From positions 1-64,000 of the forward strand of contig NZ_JAQFIN010000010.1 of assembly GCF_029504695.1 (NCBI RefSeq): a stretch of DNA of 64,000 bases, written 5' to 3'. Numbering within the stretch: position 1 is the stretch's first letter; each line of letters starts with the position of its first letter. Position numbers and translations under genes: made by a program. Shown here in pieces: positions 53,641 through 62,202 of this stretch. The notes under the pieces are model-generated. The model was not told the DNA's origin. It saw nothing but the letters and a program-made list of their open reading frames with translations, and did no database searches. This stretch comes from Parabacteroides sp. PF5-6. Lineage in GTDB: Bacteria; Bacteroidota; Bacteroidia; Bacteroidales; Tannerellaceae.

Positions 53641-53727
53641 TTGTTGATAACTATCAACATATTTGTTGATAATTGTCAACAGATCTGTTGATAGTTATCA
53701 ACAAATGTGTTGACGGTTATCAACAAG
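53641..53727. repeat. TTGTTGATAACTATCAACA palindrome array
   Basis: Four dyads of TGTTGATA and TATCAACA with variable centres in 87 bases. The half-site TTATCAACA is one base from the classic DnaA box TTATCCACA, but other explanations (plain dyad repeat) are as good. Confidence 0.75.
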
Positions 53728-53757
53728 TGAATACTCCCGGCGAAAGTCTGGCTTATG

Positions 53758-53895
53758 CGCCTCGGCATACCCAAGCAAGCTTGGATCTGTATTCGGCTTT
53801 CACTATCTTTGATTCCATAAATGGAATCGAAGATAGGATACGCCTCAGCATAACTCAAGCGAGCTTGGTTCTGCGTTCGGCTTTCTTTATCTTTG
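53758..53895 (+). repeat. tandem promoter-carrying repeat before dgkA
   Basis: Two direct copies (53758-53811 and 53841-53895) of about 55 bases: CGCCTCRGCATA, a CAAGCNAGCTTGG dyad, TTCGGCTTTC, and an ending TATCTTTG that matches the -7 box. Between them the hairpin TTTGATTCCAT / ATGGAATCGAA. The second copy's box lies 6-15 bases before dgkA and probably is its promoter. Confidence 0.8.
53888..53895 (+). promoter_or_regulatory. -7 box for dgkA within repeat (TATCTTTG)
   Basis: End of the second repeat copy. Transcription would begin near 53901, so the second ATG (53911) is the better dgkA start. Confidence 0.55.
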
Positions 53896-53910
53896 TAAAA
53901 AATGATTTTT

Positions 53911-54279
53911 ATGAAAAACAATGGGTTTACTTTTCGTAAGCGATTGAATAGCTTCAAATATGCTTTCCGGGGGATTGCGCGGTTGTTTACGCATGAGCCG
54001 AATAGTTGGATTCATCTTTTTGCGACGGTTTGTGTGTTGATTGCCGGATGGTGGCTGCGCATTGCTGCCTGGGAATGGGTGGCCGTTGTGGGGGTGATCG
54101 GTTTGGTTTTGGCTGCCGAGGCATTCAATTCGGCGATCGAAGCGCTGGGTGATGCGGTGTCGGAGGCGCCCAATGAATACATCAAACAGGCCAAAGACCT
54201 GGCGGCCGGTGCGGTCTTATTGGCGGCAATCATGGCGGCGGTAGTCGGGTTGATTGTTTTTCTTCCGAAGATATTGTAA
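53911..54279 (+). CDS. dgkA: diacylglycerol kinase family protein (DgkA/undecaprenol kinase type)
   Basis: Small integral-membrane lipid kinase that phosphorylates diacylglycerol or undecaprenol. 122 residues from MKNNGFTFRKRLNSFKYAFR; three membrane helices, with IHLFATVCVLIAGWWLRIAA, VVGVIGLVLAAEAFNSAIEA and AAGAVLLAAIMAAVVGLIVF. AEAFNSAIEALGDAV contains the Glu and Asn of the active site. ATG 53902 is also in frame but coincides with the predicted transcription start. Confidence 0.9.
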   Translation: MKNNGFTFRKRLNSFKYAFRGIARLFTHEPNSWIHLFATVCVLIAGWWLRIAAWEWVAVVGVIGLVLAAEAFNSAIEALGDAVSEAPNEYIKQAKDLAAGAVLLAAIMAAVVGLIVFLPKIL

Positions 54280-54290
54280 AAAAGAAAATA

Positions 54291-54343
54291 TGAGGGTGTA
54301 TCAAAAGGTTCCTAAGTTTTAGGAACCTTTTGATACACCCTCA
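54291..54343. terminator. strong bidirectional terminator between dgkA and susD 2
   Basis: A perfect 25-bp stem (TGAGGGTGTATCAAAAGGTT and on) with a 3-base loop, flanked by A-rich and T-rich runs. It ends both converging transcripts. Confidence 0.88.
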
Positions 54344-54361
54344 TGGTTTTTTTCTGACTGA

Positions 54362-55834
54362 TCAGGGCGTGTAGACTCCGCTATACGGATTCTGGTCGCC
54401 GGCGGGCCAGATATCATCCACTAAGGCGTCGTTGTTCTTCAACTCGTTTGATGGGAGTTGGAAGATAAAGCGCCAGGAACGGGCCGGGAATTGGTGGCTA
54501 CCGCCATAGGCATCGTGGTTGCCTTCACGCAACAGGGGTTGCTGTGTGCGGACCAGATCGAACAGGGCATGACCTTCGCCATACATCTCTTTGCGGCGTT
54601 CGAGCCAGATGCCTTTCAACAATTCATCGCCGGATGCTTCTGTGCGTTTGGCATTACGCATATCCTGAAGGCTCCAAAGGAGTTCTTTCGCTTCGTTTTC
54701 TTTGCCCAGGTAAACGCAAGCTTCGGCGGCGGTGAGCAACATCTCTTCCGTACGCATGAAAACAATCGATCCCCGACAATCCTCTTTATCACGGAATTTG
54801 TAAGAGGCATAGATGATATCCCACCAGACTTCGAACTGATAGCGGATATCGTCCTGGTCGAACAATTCCACAAACTTATCGGCAGAGAACCAGCCGACGA
54901 ACGAGAAACATTTGCGCGAACCGTTAGCCCACATCGCATAGGGTGAGTAGTCGCCCATGTTCTGCTCTTCGGTCTGACGCATCCCCCAGATCCAGGACGG
55001 AACGGTCTCGTCGCTGAAACCTCCCAAGTATTCTTCATTGGTGGTCAATGGATACTTGGCTAACAGCTTTTTGGCATATTCTTCACATTTCGACCAGTTG
55101 TGCATCACCTGGTAAACCTGTGCCAGGACACCCTGTACGACCGACTGGTCGAACGTATTGATCCGGCTGCCGCGGTTGTAGCCTTCCAGCATGGTTTCGG
55201 CAGCGGTCAGGTCGGCCAATACTTGGCGGTAAGTATCTTCCAGTGTGCCACGAGGTTTGCCTTCGGTCTGATCGGTTGTTGGTTCCAGGTAGAGAGGAAC
55301 GCCGGGCATATCTTTCGCAATGATATAGGTTTGCTGAAAGAGGCGTGCCAGAGTGAAGTAAGCCCAACCGCGGATCGCGTGTGCCTGTCCTTTGATGTAT
55401 TGCTTTTCGAGATCCGAGCCCGAGCAATTGTCGGTATACGCTAAAATGGAGTTGACATTGTTGATCAACCGATAGAGGAATTGCCATAACTGGCTGGAAC
55501 GGTAGATATCGCCACGGGTTTCTCCCCAGTAGTTATAGTTGTACACGTACCATCCACCCCACATGATGACATCTTCGCCGCAAGCGTCCGAGATCATCTG
55601 GATGGAAGGAATACCGTAGTCGTCTTGCCGGTTGGCACCTCCGCTATTGTAGGCGCGCATATGGTAGTAGGATCCGTTCAGGGCAGCCTGTGCCCCGGCG
55701 ATGGTGTTGAACACGTCGGTGTCGGCCACCGAAGTGGAAGGAGAGGTCTCGAGGAAATCACTGCATGAGGAGACCACGAGCGCGGTCAATACCAGGAGGC
55801 CGGTCAAACGAAGTGAATATATTATCTTTTTCAT
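54362..55834 (-). CDS. SusD/RagB family surface lipoprotein (pair 2)
   Basis: 490 residues; lipoprotein signal LLVLTALVVSSCSDFLETSP (Cys near 24). SusD motifs: FNTIAGAQAALNGSYYHMRA, YIKGQAHAIRGWAYFTLARL and LKGIWLERRKEMYGEGHALF. The C-terminal region (RSWRFIFQLPSNELKNN) is the usual binding-domain end. It follows its SusC partner on the minus strand by 28 bases and ends at a strong terminator. It is only distantly like the SusD at 14.4 kb, so the ligands probably differ. Confidence 0.93.
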   Translation of the reverse strand: MKKIIYSLRLTGLLVLTALVVSSCSDFLETSPSTSVADTDVFNTIAGAQAALNGSYYHMRAYNSGGANRQDDYGIPSIQMISDACGEDVIMWGGWYVYNYNYWGETRGDIYRSSQLWQFLYRLINNVNSILAYTDNCSGSDLEKQYIKGQAHAIRGWAYFTLARLFQQTYIIAKDMPGVPLYLEPTTDQTEGKPRGTLEDTYRQVLADLTAAETMLEGYNRGSRINTFDQSVVQGVLAQVYQVMHNWSKCEEYAKKLLAKYPLTTNEEYLGGFSDETVPSWIWGMRQTEEQNMGDYSPYAMWANGSRKCFSFVGWFSADKFVELFDQDDIRYQFEVWWDIIYASYKFRDKEDCRGSIVFMRTEEMLLTAAEACVYLGKENEAKELLWSLQDMRNAKRTEASGDELLKGIWLERRKEMYGEGHALFDLVRTQQPLLREGNHDAYGGSHQFPARSWRFIFQLPSNELKNNDALVDDIWPAGDQNPYSGVYTP

Positions 55835-55862
55835 AACTTATATTCTTTTATGGATGAATGTC

Positions 55863-58800
55863 TTATAGATTTATCTGTATACCGAAAGAGATCGACTTGG
55901 TGGTCGGGAAGCGGTTGTCTGTCGTTCCGGAAACAGATTGTTCCGGGTCGGTTCCCCGTTTCTGTGCGTTTCCTAACGTCAGGATATTATCGCCCTGAAC
56001 GAACAGGCGCAGGGAGTTGACATCGAAACGTGAAGTCAGCGACTTGGGCAATGTGTAACCCACGGTCAGGTTGCGCAAGCGGAAGAAGGTATTGTCGTAC
56101 AAGAACTTGCTCGTGTACGATCCCATATAACTGGCATACTGGGTAGAGATACGCGGCAGCGAAGCGTTGGTATTGGATTCACTCCAACCGTCCAACATAT
56201 CGGGGTGCATGCTGTAACCGGTACGGTAGGCCATCATCTGAGAATAGTCGCCGTCGTAGAGTTTGCCGCCAATGCTGTAATAGATCATAAACGACAGGTC
56301 GATACCTTTATAATACAGGTTGTTTGTCAATCCGCCGAAGATCTTTGGAATGGCGTCGCCCAGGTATTTTTTATGCTTGTCGCTGGTTACGGCGTTATAG
56401 TCTTCCGTTTTCTCCCGGCCAACCAATACTTCTTCTCCTCCAACGGTTTCATAAATATTCTTCCAATACTGGTCGCGTCCGTTTTCCGGATTGACTCCTG
56501 CATATTCGATGCCCCAGAAGTTGTAGCGCGATTCGCCTTCCCGCCATTTGAAATAACCGGAGTTGATCTCATCCTGCGGCAGTTTGGTGATCTTGTTCGT
56601 GTAGTGTGTACCGTTCAGATCGATGCTCCAGCGGAAGTCTTTGGATTGGAACGGGGTATAGCTCAGCTGGAACTCAACGCCCTGGTTTTGCACGTCGCCA
56701 ATGTTACGGTCGATACTGCTGAAACCGGTCGACGGCGCCATCGGCATACCGAAGAGCAGGTCTTTGGATTTGCGCTTGAACCATTCGAATTCACCGTTCA
56801 GCTTGTTGAACAAAGCGAATTCCAATCCGACATTCAACTGAAGGTTGGTTTCCCATTTCAGGTCTTTATTCGCCAGGCGGCTGATCTTTACACCGGCATC
56901 GCTATAGTCGTTGTTGCCGGTAGCATAGAGTCCCTGATAAGCATAATACGTGCTCAGCTGGTCGTTACCCACGGCACCGTAGCTGGCTTTCAGTTTCAGG
57001 TTGTCGATCCAGTGGTAGGCGTCCATGAAATCTTCATTCGACATACGCCAGGAGGCACCTATCGACCAGAATTCACCCCAGCGGCTGTCCGGATGGAAAC
57101 GGGAAGAACCGTCGGTACGGAAGCTACCCGACACATAGTAACGGTCTTTGTATTCGTATTCCACACGGCTCAACCAGCTCAACAGGCGGTATTTGTCGGA
57201 GTACGAACGCATGGAACTCATTTCGGAAGCCGAATCGATCTCGGTCAGTCCCAGGAACGGGAGACCTCTTTTGGCGGCTTGCAGATATTTGTAATGCATG
57301 GAATACGCCTCCTGTCCCAGTAATACGTTCACGCGATGATCGCCGAAAGTTTTATCGTAAGTCAACAGGTTGTTGATCGTATACGAAAGATTCTGTCTCG
57401 ATTCTTTATATACTTCTCCTCCATAACCGGAAGCATAACCGTACTCGGGATTGGTGTATCCGTCGTATGTCCGGTTGTAATGGTCGACACTGAAGTTTGT
57501 GCGGAATTTCAGTTCCGGCAGGAAAGTGATCTCGATATAGTTACGTGTCGATACATTATTGGTCGTTTCGGGTGAGGGGTTATACGCGGCGTCGGCCAGC
57601 GGGTTCCAGGCGGTCCATGCCTGACGGTTATCTCCATAATCGTATATCTTGTTGCCATTGCCGTCGCGTTGGTAGTCTCCTGTTGCCGGATCCCATACAT
57701 AGACCGGATAGTTCGGAGAGATGGTGCGCAGGAACCAGATCGTCGAGCTGTCGAGCCACACTTCCCGGCGGGAATGCGAAAGGGAGGTGTTGGTCCCTAC
57801 CTTCAGCCAGTTCTTCACCTGGTAGTTCAGGTTCGAACGCAAGGAGAAACGCTCGAATTCCTGCGCGGCAAAAATCCCTTTATCGTTGACGTAACCGCCG
57901 GAGAAGAAGTAGTCCGCTTTATCGTTCTTTCCGCTGAAGTCGAGGTTGTATTCCTGACGCAGACGCGATTTGAGCACTTCATCCCGCCAGTCGCCCCAGT
58001 ACATCAATTGGGCGTTCGGATCCATCTCGCCATTCAATCCTACCGGTTGATCGATACTGAACGGGTTGATCTTCAACTCATTCTTCAGATTGGTCGTAGC
58101 GTATTGATTGGCTTCTTCGGCCGTATAGCCTTGATCGAGGCGTCCGTTGCGCATGGCCCGCCAGGTCAGGGTCGTAAACTCCTGTGGCGACAGGGCGCGT
58201 GGCAGATCGACCGCCAGGTTGGAATAGCCCCAGGTCGAGCGGAAGTTGATCTGTCCTTTATCGGAAGCTCCCTTTTTGGTGGTGATCATAATCACCCCGT
58301 TGGCAGCGCGCGAGCCGTACAATGCGGTGGCCGAAGCATCTTTCAATACGGTCATCGACTCGACATCCGCCGGGTTGATCGCATTCATAAATCCATCGTA
58401 AGCCACCCCGTCGACCACATAAAGCGGAGAACTGGAGGCGTTCATCGAACCGATCCCGCGGATCAGGATCGAACCGCTATCGCCCGGTTGACCGCTGCTG
58501 TTGATCACCTGCACCCCACTACTCTGTCCTTGCAACGCTTGGGTGATATTGGAGGTAGTAATCTTCTCCAACGCTTCACTCTTAACGACCGTAGCCGATC
58601 CGGTGAACGTCGATTTCTTTCCCGTACCGTAAGCGACGACCATCACTTCGTCGATCGCTACGAAATCGGGTTCCAATACCACGGTCAGATGATTTCCGGT
58701 AATGGGTACTTCAATGGTTTTGTACCCTACATAAGAGAATTGGAGACTCTTGGTCCGTTCATTTACCCGGATCGAAAATTCTCCGTCCACATTGGTGGCG

Positions 58801-58955
58801 CCGCCACGCATGCTTTGTCTGTCCATTACTGCAACACCAATCATCGGAAGACCGTCTTCCGAGGATGTTACCTTACCTGTAATTTGCCTTTCCTGTGCCA
58901 GAATAAACTGTAACGACAGCACAAGAATAACTAAAACAACACTCAGTTTTCTCAT
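55863..58955 (-). CDS. SusC/RagA family TonB-dependent outer-membrane transporter (pair 2)
   Basis: 1030 residues: signal peptide (LVILVLSLQFILAQ), carboxypeptidase regulatory-like domain (about 24-100; QITGKVTSSEDGLPMIGVAV), SusC motif DEVMVVAYGTGKKSTFTGSA, plug with ILIRGIGSMNASSSPLYVVD and ALYGSRAANGVIMITTKKGA, then a barrel ending SISFGIQINL. Transcribed from a promoter about 380 bases upstream, giving a long leader. No enzyme or regulator gene is adjacent, so the nutrient is unknown. GC-richer than pair 1. Confidence 0.93.
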   Translation of the reverse strand: MRKLSVVLVILVLSLQFILAQERQITGKVTSSEDGLPMIGVAVMDRQSMRGGATNVDGEFSIRVNERTKSLQFSYVGYKTIEVPITGNHLTVVLEPDFVAIDEVMVVAYGTGKKSTFTGSATVVKSEALEKITTSNITQALQGQSSGVQVINSSGQPGDSGSILIRGIGSMNASSSPLYVVDGVAYDGFMNAINPADVESMTVLKDASATALYGSRAANGVIMITTKKGASDKGQINFRSTWGYSNLAVDLPRALSPQEFTTLTWRAMRNGRLDQGYTAEEANQYATTNLKNELKINPFSIDQPVGLNGEMDPNAQLMYWGDWRDEVLKSRLRQEYNLDFSGKNDKADYFFSGGYVNDKGIFAAQEFERFSLRSNLNYQVKNWLKVGTNTSLSHSRREVWLDSSTIWFLRTISPNYPVYVWDPATGDYQRDGNGNKIYDYGDNRQAWTAWNPLADAAYNPSPETTNNVSTRNYIEITFLPELKFRTNFSVDHYNRTYDGYTNPEYGYASGYGGEVYKESRQNLSYTINNLLTYDKTFGDHRVNVLLGQEAYSMHYKYLQAAKRGLPFLGLTEIDSASEMSSMRSYSDKYRLLSWLSRVEYEYKDRYYVSGSFRTDGSSRFHPDSRWGEFWSIGASWRMSNEDFMDAYHWIDNLKLKASYGAVGNDQLSTYYAYQGLYATGNNDYSDAGVKISRLANKDLKWETNLQLNVGLEFALFNKLNGEFEWFKRKSKDLLFGMPMAPSTGFSSIDRNIGDVQNQGVEFQLSYTPFQSKDFRWSIDLNGTHYTNKITKLPQDEINSGYFKWREGESRYNFWGIEYAGVNPENGRDQYWKNIYETVGGEEVLVGREKTEDYNAVTSDKHKKYLGDAIPKIFGGLTNNLYYKGIDLSFMIYYSIGGKLYDGDYSQMMAYRTGYSMHPDMLDGWSESNTNASLPRISTQYASYMGSYTSKFLYDNTFFRLRNLTVGYTLPKSLTSRFDVNSLRLFVQGDNILTLGNAQKRGTDPEQSVSGTTDNRFPTTKSISFGIQINL

Positions 58956-59335
58956 ATTACATTATTAATTAAAAAGGTAGATTATCTCTATAGAACTGGA
59001 TCGGACATACTTATATCGGTACATAAGTATTCCTTTCACATTCGAGCATACATAATATATACCCGTGAACATGAATCATCACTGATAGACAATGATAACT
59101 TTATCGCTATTTCTCTCTTGTTTTATTCCTCCCTCATAGAAGAAAAACCGCCCGGCCCATACATAGATATAGGGGGTGTCTGTGATTTTTTCTTATGTAA
59201 GCGCTAATAGAGCACTAAGGGGAGGACATTACCCTGCTACTTGTGTTTCTCATGACATTGCGTTTTTTGTTTTTAAGTTTAGATTTTCAAATGATACACA
59301 CTCTGTGTACGTGTTTTTTGCTAGATTAATCCGCC

Positions 59336-59366
59336 CAAATGTAGTGTTTATTTTAATAAATCCAAA
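59336..59366 (-). promoter_or_regulatory. full promoter for SusCD pair 2 (-33 TTTG, 19 bp, TACATTTG)
   Basis: On the minus strand TTTG at 59366-59363, 19 bases, then TACATTTG at 59343-59336: both elements of the Bacteroidetes housekeeping promoter with standard spacing. The transcript would start near 59329, about 370 bases before the susC ATG. The 619-base gap (58956-59574) otherwise shows no gene; a 72-codon frame in it has no coding character. Confidence 0.65.
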
Positions 59367-59574
59367 CTTTTACAAAAAGAAAAGTGATAAATGAATATTT
59401 CGCTTGGCTGTTGAGTAACAGTTTAATAACTCCATGCAAAGGCGCCGGCAGGTGTTCATTTCTAACCTGACTGTCCGGTATTGAACAGATGCGTTCTTGT
59501 TAATCGCCTTATTGTTAGCCTATTATTTTTATGGCATACTATTTGTTTGGCGAAGGGAAAATAAAGACAGATGT

Positions 59575-60837
59575 ATGTATAAGCAATACTTCAAACAGGC
59601 ATTGGCTTCCTTACGGGAGAATCCGCTGGTGAGTTTCTTGACGATCCTGGGCACGGCTTTATCGGTGGCCATGATGATGGTACTGGTATGGGTTTATCAG
59701 GTGAAGACTTCGTCGTTTGCACCGGTGTCCGAGCGGCATCGGATGTTGTATGTCAATATCATCGAAGGGATCAACGAACAAGGCAGTGGTTACCGGGGCG
59801 GCGCATTGGGTGTGCGCATGGTAAAGGAATGTTTTTATTCATTGACCACGCCCGAGACGGTGACGGCGGTCGGCACGAATGTACGTCAGAAACGGATCTC
59901 CGTAGCGGGAAACAAATTCGTGCGCGAAGGCGATGTGCGCGAGGTAGATCATCACTTCTGGGATGTGTTTGACTTCCGCTTTCTCAATGGCTCGCCCCTG
60001 ACGGAGGCGATCTTTGCGTCGGCGATCCCGGCGGCTGTGATTACGGAGGATGTCGCCCGGCAGTTCTTCGGCACCACGGAGGTGGTGGGGCAAACCTTGC
60101 AGTTAGACTTTGTGGAGTATACGATCCAGGGCGTTGTCCACCCGGTGAGTGAAGCGGTCGGCGAGGCCTATGGTGAGATATGGATTCCTTATTCGGTGAA
60201 TAAAGCGTTGATGAACGGGGATGCGGTCGAAGGGATCGGCGGGCAGTTGCGGGTGTGTATCCTGGCGCGGTCGTCGGCCGACTTCGCGAAAGTACGGCAG
60301 GAGGTGAACAGCCGGATCGAGACGTTCAATTCCGGACAAAAGGAGTTTTTTGCTAATATCTGGGGGCAGCCGTTGACCAGTACGCAGTTGATGTTCACCT
60401 TTATTCAAGGCGAGCGCATGAGTGGCACGTTTTCGGGCATGCTCTCGCTGGCCGCGCTCTTCCTGTTGCTTCCCGTCTTCAATCTGTTGGGTATTATCAT
60501 TTCCCAGATCCGGAAACGCCGACCGGAGATCGGACTACGCAAGGCTTTCGGCGCTACCGCGCAGACCGTGACCGGACAGATCTTGGCCGAGAATCTGGTA
60601 GTTACGCTGATCGGCAGTGCGATCGGCTTCTGCCTGTCGTTGGCGTTCTTTTATATCGCCAAAGGCAGTTTGTTGGAACGGCCCGATGTCGACCTGCAAT
60701 TGAATATGATCATCCAGCCGGCTTTGCTCCTGGTGGTGGTAGTGCTTAGTTTGCTTATCAACCTACTGTCGACCGGCATACCCGCCTGGCAAGCCTCACG
60801 TGCACAGGCTACCGATTCACTGAATGCAACAAATTAA
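59575..60837 (+). CDS. FtsX/MacB-type ABC transporter permease
   Basis: 420 residues from MYKQYFKQALASLRENPLVS; an upstream frame begins at TTG and is unlikely. One N-terminal helix (LTILGTALSVAMMMVLVWVY), a large periplasmic MacB-like domain (about 45-280), then three C-terminal helices including LLLPVFNLLGIIISQIRKRR and IGLRKAFGATAQTVTGQI, the FtsX cytoplasmic coupling motif. Works with an ATPase as a mechanotransmitter or exporter. The next gene is a second permease; no ATPase gene is in this window. Confidence 0.85.
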   Translation: MYKQYFKQALASLRENPLVSFLTILGTALSVAMMMVLVWVYQVKTSSFAPVSERHRMLYVNIIEGINEQGSGYRGGALGVRMVKECFYSLTTPETVTAVGTNVRQKRISVAGNKFVREGDVREVDHHFWDVFDFRFLNGSPLTEAIFASAIPAAVITEDVARQFFGTTEVVGQTLQLDFVEYTIQGVVHPVSEAVGEAYGEIWIPYSVNKALMNGDAVEGIGGQLRVCILARSSADFAKVRQEVNSRIETFNSGQKEFFANIWGQPLTSTQLMFTFIQGERMSGTFSGMLSLAALFLLLPVFNLLGIIISQIRKRRPEIGLRKAFGATAQTVTGQILAENLVVTLIGSAIGFCLSLAFFYIAKGSLLERPDVDLQLNMIIQPALLLVVVVLSLLINLLSTGIPAWQASRAQATDSLNATN

Positions 60838-60849
60838 CACAACGCACTT

Positions 60850-62115
60850 ATGATCAAGCATATCCTCAAACAAATATGGGTGGAACGCCGCCAGAACAGC
60901 TGGATCCTGTTGGAACTCTTGGTGGTTTTCTTTTTCCTACTGTTGATGACCGACTTTCTCTGGGTCAAACTGAAAAACTATATGGAGCCCAAAGGCTTTG
61001 ATATTGAGCATACGTATATGATGCGGCTGAAGACATTGGAGCCGATCGCGCCGAACTACCTCGCGCCGGAGGAGAACGCGATGACTAAGGCGGATGAAGC
61101 GGCAGCGCTGGTCGACCGGATCCGGCAATACCCCGATGTGGAGGCGATCTCGCTCTCGATCTTTGCCGAGCCCTATTCGATGGGTGGCTTATGGAATGGC
61201 TTGCGTGCCGATACGTTGCATTCGCCAAGCATGCGCTGTCGGGTGGTTACGCCTTCGTATTTCGAGGTCTTCCGGATCCGCAGTTTCGATGGCACGCCTT
61301 TGCGCGTCGAGGCGGCAGGCAATAATCAGTTTGTCCTGACGCGCACCATCGCCGAAACACTCTTCGATACGGCGACCGATGCCCTGGGCAAAGAAGTGTA
61401 TAACGGTACGAAAGAGGAAGAACAGGAAGTGCCCTTCCGGGTGATTGCCGTGAGCGAACCCCTGAAGCGGCAGGACTTCTATCCGTATGAACCGGCCTTT
61501 TACGAGATGCTGACGCCCACGCGCCTGAACGGGTGGCTGGCGACGAATGATATTACCTGGTTGAATATTTGTGTTCGTATTCATCCGGGCAGGGAACGGC
61601 ACTTCGAAGAGATGTTCGAGGTGGAGATGGGCGACCGCTTGCAGGTGAACAACCTCTATGTCGCCTCCGTTGTCCCTTCGCATAAGTTCCGCGATGAGGT
61701 GGTGGGTAAGATGCTGCGTGAAGATGTATTGTTGATGACTTACGTGATGGTGTTTGTGTTGATCACCGTATTCCTGGGTATCTTCGGTACTTTCTGGCTG
61801 CGTACTCGCCAGCGGCGGGGCGAGATTGCGATCCGCATGGCGGCCGGTGCCAACCGGTCGACTGTCTGGAAGTATATGATTGTGGAAGGTTTGTTGTTGA
61901 TCGTGCTCGTGATCCTGCCGGCGACATTGGTGTATATCAACCTCTTGTATAGCGATATCCTGGATACCTGGCGTTTGCCTTTCACTGCCGGACGCGTCGC
62001 GATAGCCCTCTGTTCTTCATTAATAATCCTCGTCCTGATGGTGATCGGCGGCATCAACTGGCCCGCCCGCCGCGCTGCCCGCCTCGAACTGGCGGAAGCC
62101 TTACGGGATGAATAA
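60850..62115 (+). CDS. FtsX/MacB-type ABC transporter permease (second)
   Basis: 421 residues, same layout as the upstream gene: N-terminal helix (LLELLVVFFFLLLMTDFLWV), periplasmic domain, and C-terminal helices with FVLITVFLGIFGTFWLRTRQ, RRGEIAIRMAAGANRSTVWK (coupling helix) and IALCSSLIILVLMVIGGINW. Sequence is only moderately like the first permease, so they may form a heterodimer. Twelve bases separate them. A terminator follows. Confidence 0.85.
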   Translation: MIKHILKQIWVERRQNSWILLELLVVFFFLLLMTDFLWVKLKNYMEPKGFDIEHTYMMRLKTLEPIAPNYLAPEENAMTKADEAAALVDRIRQYPDVEAISLSIFAEPYSMGGLWNGLRADTLHSPSMRCRVVTPSYFEVFRIRSFDGTPLRVEAAGNNQFVLTRTIAETLFDTATDALGKEVYNGTKEEEQEVPFRVIAVSEPLKRQDFYPYEPAFYEMLTPTRLNGWLATNDITWLNICVRIHPGRERHFEEMFEVEMGDRLQVNNLYVASVVPSHKFRDEVVGKMLREDVLLMTYVMVFVLITVFLGIFGTFWLRTRQRRGEIAIRMAAGANRSTVWKYMIVEGLLLIVLVILPATLVYINLLYSDILDTWRLPFTAGRVAIALCSSLIILVLMVIGGINWPARRAARLELAEALRDE

Positions 62116-62144
62116 ATAGCGGATCACCCCCCTCCTATAACAAA

Positions 62145-62172
62145 AAGAGGCTGGCCCTTTCGGACCAGCCTT
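62145..62172. terminator. terminator between permease gene and rpsP
   Basis: AGAGGCTGG pairs with CCAGCCTTT around CCCTTTCGGA, flanked by A- and T-rich runs. Serves converging transcripts. Confidence 0.75.
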
Positions 62173-62202
62173 TATTCTTTTCAGAAGAATTCAGAATAAA
62201 AC

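Noticed and set aside
53641-53727. Chromosomal origin of replication
   Set aside because: Near-DnaA sites only; no dnaA, dnaN or gidA genes nearby, and the sites behave like one of several dyad repeats.
59176-59394. 72-codon open frame before the permease genes
   Set aside because: It runs across the promoter of SusCD pair 2 and has no recognisable features.
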